Under the pieces are notes generated by a model. It did not search any database. It had not been told where the DNA came from and saw nothing but the letters and a program-made list of their open reading frames with translations. Position numbers and translations under genes: made by a program. A DNA stretch of 64,000 nt. It comes from Certhia americana (Eukaryota; Chordata; Aves; Passeriformes; Certhiidae). Shown in pieces: positions 62,402-64,000 of the stretch. Numbering within the stretch: position 1 is the stretch's first letter; every line of letters starts with the position of its first letter. The stretch lies in NCBI GenBank assembly GCA_018697195.1, contig CM031858.1, positions 85,765,046 to 85,829,045 of the forward strand, written 5' to 3'.

Positions 62402-62457
<56 letters not shown>
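62347..62457 (+). repeat. (CAA)n microsatellite with assembly gap
   Basis: At least 33 ACA/CAA trinucleotides are visible on the two sides of a run of N. The repeat continues in the same register on both sides. The 75-codon minus-strand frame (mostly Val) is an artefact of it. Confidence 0.97.
62392..62401. other. Assembly gap, 10 N
   Basis: Exactly ten N inside the CAA repeat. The true number of repeat units is unknown and the gap length is probably a placeholder. Confidence 0.99.
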
Positions 62458-64000
62458 AGTAAGCAAACAACAAATAAACCATTTAGTCCAAGGAAGGAAG
62501 AATGATAAAGAGTGTTCTAAATGGCACTGTTTTGGGGGGGGAGGTTATCACAAGAATCAGCTCATTCATTAACTTGTTAGCTAATTACCATTTTTTGTAT
62601 ACTTTCCTGAAAAAATAGACTTCGACTAACACCTAAGTGTGAAATTCTAGGGAAAAATAATCTTATCCTTGAAGTGAAAATATCTACTTTTGTCTGCAGA
62701 TGGGTAATTGTACTCCCCTATCATGCCACAACTATCTGGGCAGCAACTTTAAGTAACTAAAGAGAGAAGTACCCAACCCCCAACAGAAGTCTATTAATTT
62801 TATATGATCTGTTATTAGCTCTTGTCTTATAGTTGTGATGTAGCATCATTAGGTCAGTCACTGCACATCTAAGTTACTTAAAAAATGCACTGTTCACTCT
62901 TTTTTCAGCATGGTTTCTTTTGCTGTGGAGAATACAGAAAGGTTTCAGTTTGCTTTTTCTTTTGGATAAAATATTCAAATTTTCATTAAAATAAACTAAA
63001 GAACATACACCACTCATTTTTTTTTAATGTGAAACAGAAAAGAGAAACAAAATAGAAGAGCAGATAAAAGTGAATAACATATTGATAGACGTCGAAGACC
63101 TTAAACATTAGCAAATTGTGTAGACATTTTTGCTTTCTCTGCTATATTAGCAAGGTAGAACAATACATGTTATCTTCAGGTGACAGAAAATTTATGCTGC
63201 TTTTGCAAATTAGTCAATCAATTAAAATTTTCAAATCTCATTGCTCTGCATCAGGCTGTTTTATGGAAATCAGAATTTTCGCTTCCTGATTTCAATTAAC
63301 TTTGGTTTCCAATCAAGAGATTGGAAATTAATCAAATTTTAATGTAAATTACAGCAGTATTTTAATAAAAAGTCATGTTGTCTATTTTGACACTATTTCA
63401 AATGTAGTTAAGACATTTTGTGAAAAATGTCACTTTCACATATAATTCTTATAAAAATAGCTAAGCATTTAAGTTCAAATTCTGTTGAGAAACACAAGAT
63501 GATCAGCAATTTTTCCGAATAAAAATTAAAAGCAATTTTAAATTACCAAAATGTCCCACGTCATATTTTTAGGTTTTTTCCCATGCCTACAATCCTGGTT
63601 TGCAGTTGTTCTGAATCTATTCCTAAAATTTATTTCTTTAAAACATTCTTGTATGTAAGACATCCCCAACTAAGCTACGAATTGAGGTGTGTTCAGACTT
63701 TCAGAAACAAAGCAATAACTACTGCTCAGTAGGTTCCTGCTTTATGAGGGTGCCTTCTTTTTTATTTATGTGGAATATTCCATTGCCATGGCAAGCAAGA
63801 ACAGAAATGTGTTAACAGAGATTGCAGTGGAATTTTTTAGGATGCTATAAGAGCTCCTGATTTGAAGGGTCTTTTTAGATGTGTGAGGGTGTGTGTGTAT
63901 TTATAAATCCATCCTTTTAAAAAAGCGGTGCAATGGAGTTCCTAAAGTTACCATGGCTTGTAATATATGGGCAGGGAAGCATAAAATAAAAACATTCTTA
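62458..64000. other. AT-rich unique sequence
   Basis: No gene, transposon or long simple repeat recognised up to the window end. Confidence 0.5.

Noticed and set aside
1..64000. Bacterial-style systems (operons, CRISPR, phage, toxin-antitoxin)
   Set aside because: The sequence is vertebrate, with CR1 LINEs, LTR elements and microsatellites. There are no packed coding frames and no spaced direct repeats of CRISPR type.

Overview
The window looks like bird nuclear DNA, mostly AT-rich and without genes. I found no host exon, tRNA, rRNA, operon or CRISPR array. Bird origin is inferred from four truncated CR1 LINEs (one ends in the CR1 terminal motif ATTCTATGATTCT) and from several long-terminal-repeat (LTR) families of a kind I associate with birds, songbirds in particular. 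No species can be named from the sequence alone.

Layout: 1-1242 is a compositional outlier. It runs from pyrimidine-rich sequence through a GGCC/CCGG field and a C-rich tract into twelve (GGAAAA) units, then switches abruptly to ordinary AT-rich DNA. From 1.24 to 24 kb there is unique sequence with microsatellites, a CR1 3' end (about 7.34-8.09 kb), an inverted pair of ~220-bp segments (14.7 and 17.0 kb) and a possible LTR near 20 kb. A solo LTR with a perfect 5-bp target duplication (24008-24736) lies just before a CR1 with a large internal deletion. Its near twin, with its own 5-bp duplication, is at 33016-33733. From 25.4 to 43 kb the sequence is mostly unique, with blocks around 30-32 kb and 34-35 kb that look like conserved noncoding DNA.

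From 43.5 to 53.4 kb the window is rich in retroviral LTRs. Two plus-strand copies of a promoter-bearing LTR family lie at 43.5-44.7 and 49.7-50.8 kb. Between them are a probable LTR (48.15-48.65 kb) with a possible fragment of retroviral coding sequence, and a weaker LTR candidate (44.7-45.07 kb). At 52.6-53.4 kb a minus-strand 5' LTR keeps a lysine-tRNA primer-binding site. The last part holds two more CR1s (59.66-60.15 and 61.01-61.89 kb), a long TA repeat, and a CAA repeat interrupted by a 10-base N gap.

Nothing here forms a pathway. The history that can be read is repeated CR1 retrotransposition and retroviral insertion into gene-poor DNA, with proviruses mostly reduced to solo LTRs. The long open frames in 1-1326 and in the LTRs come from composition or repeats and are not annotated as genes. 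Repeat-family names come from recognising motifs by eye; no database search was possible.
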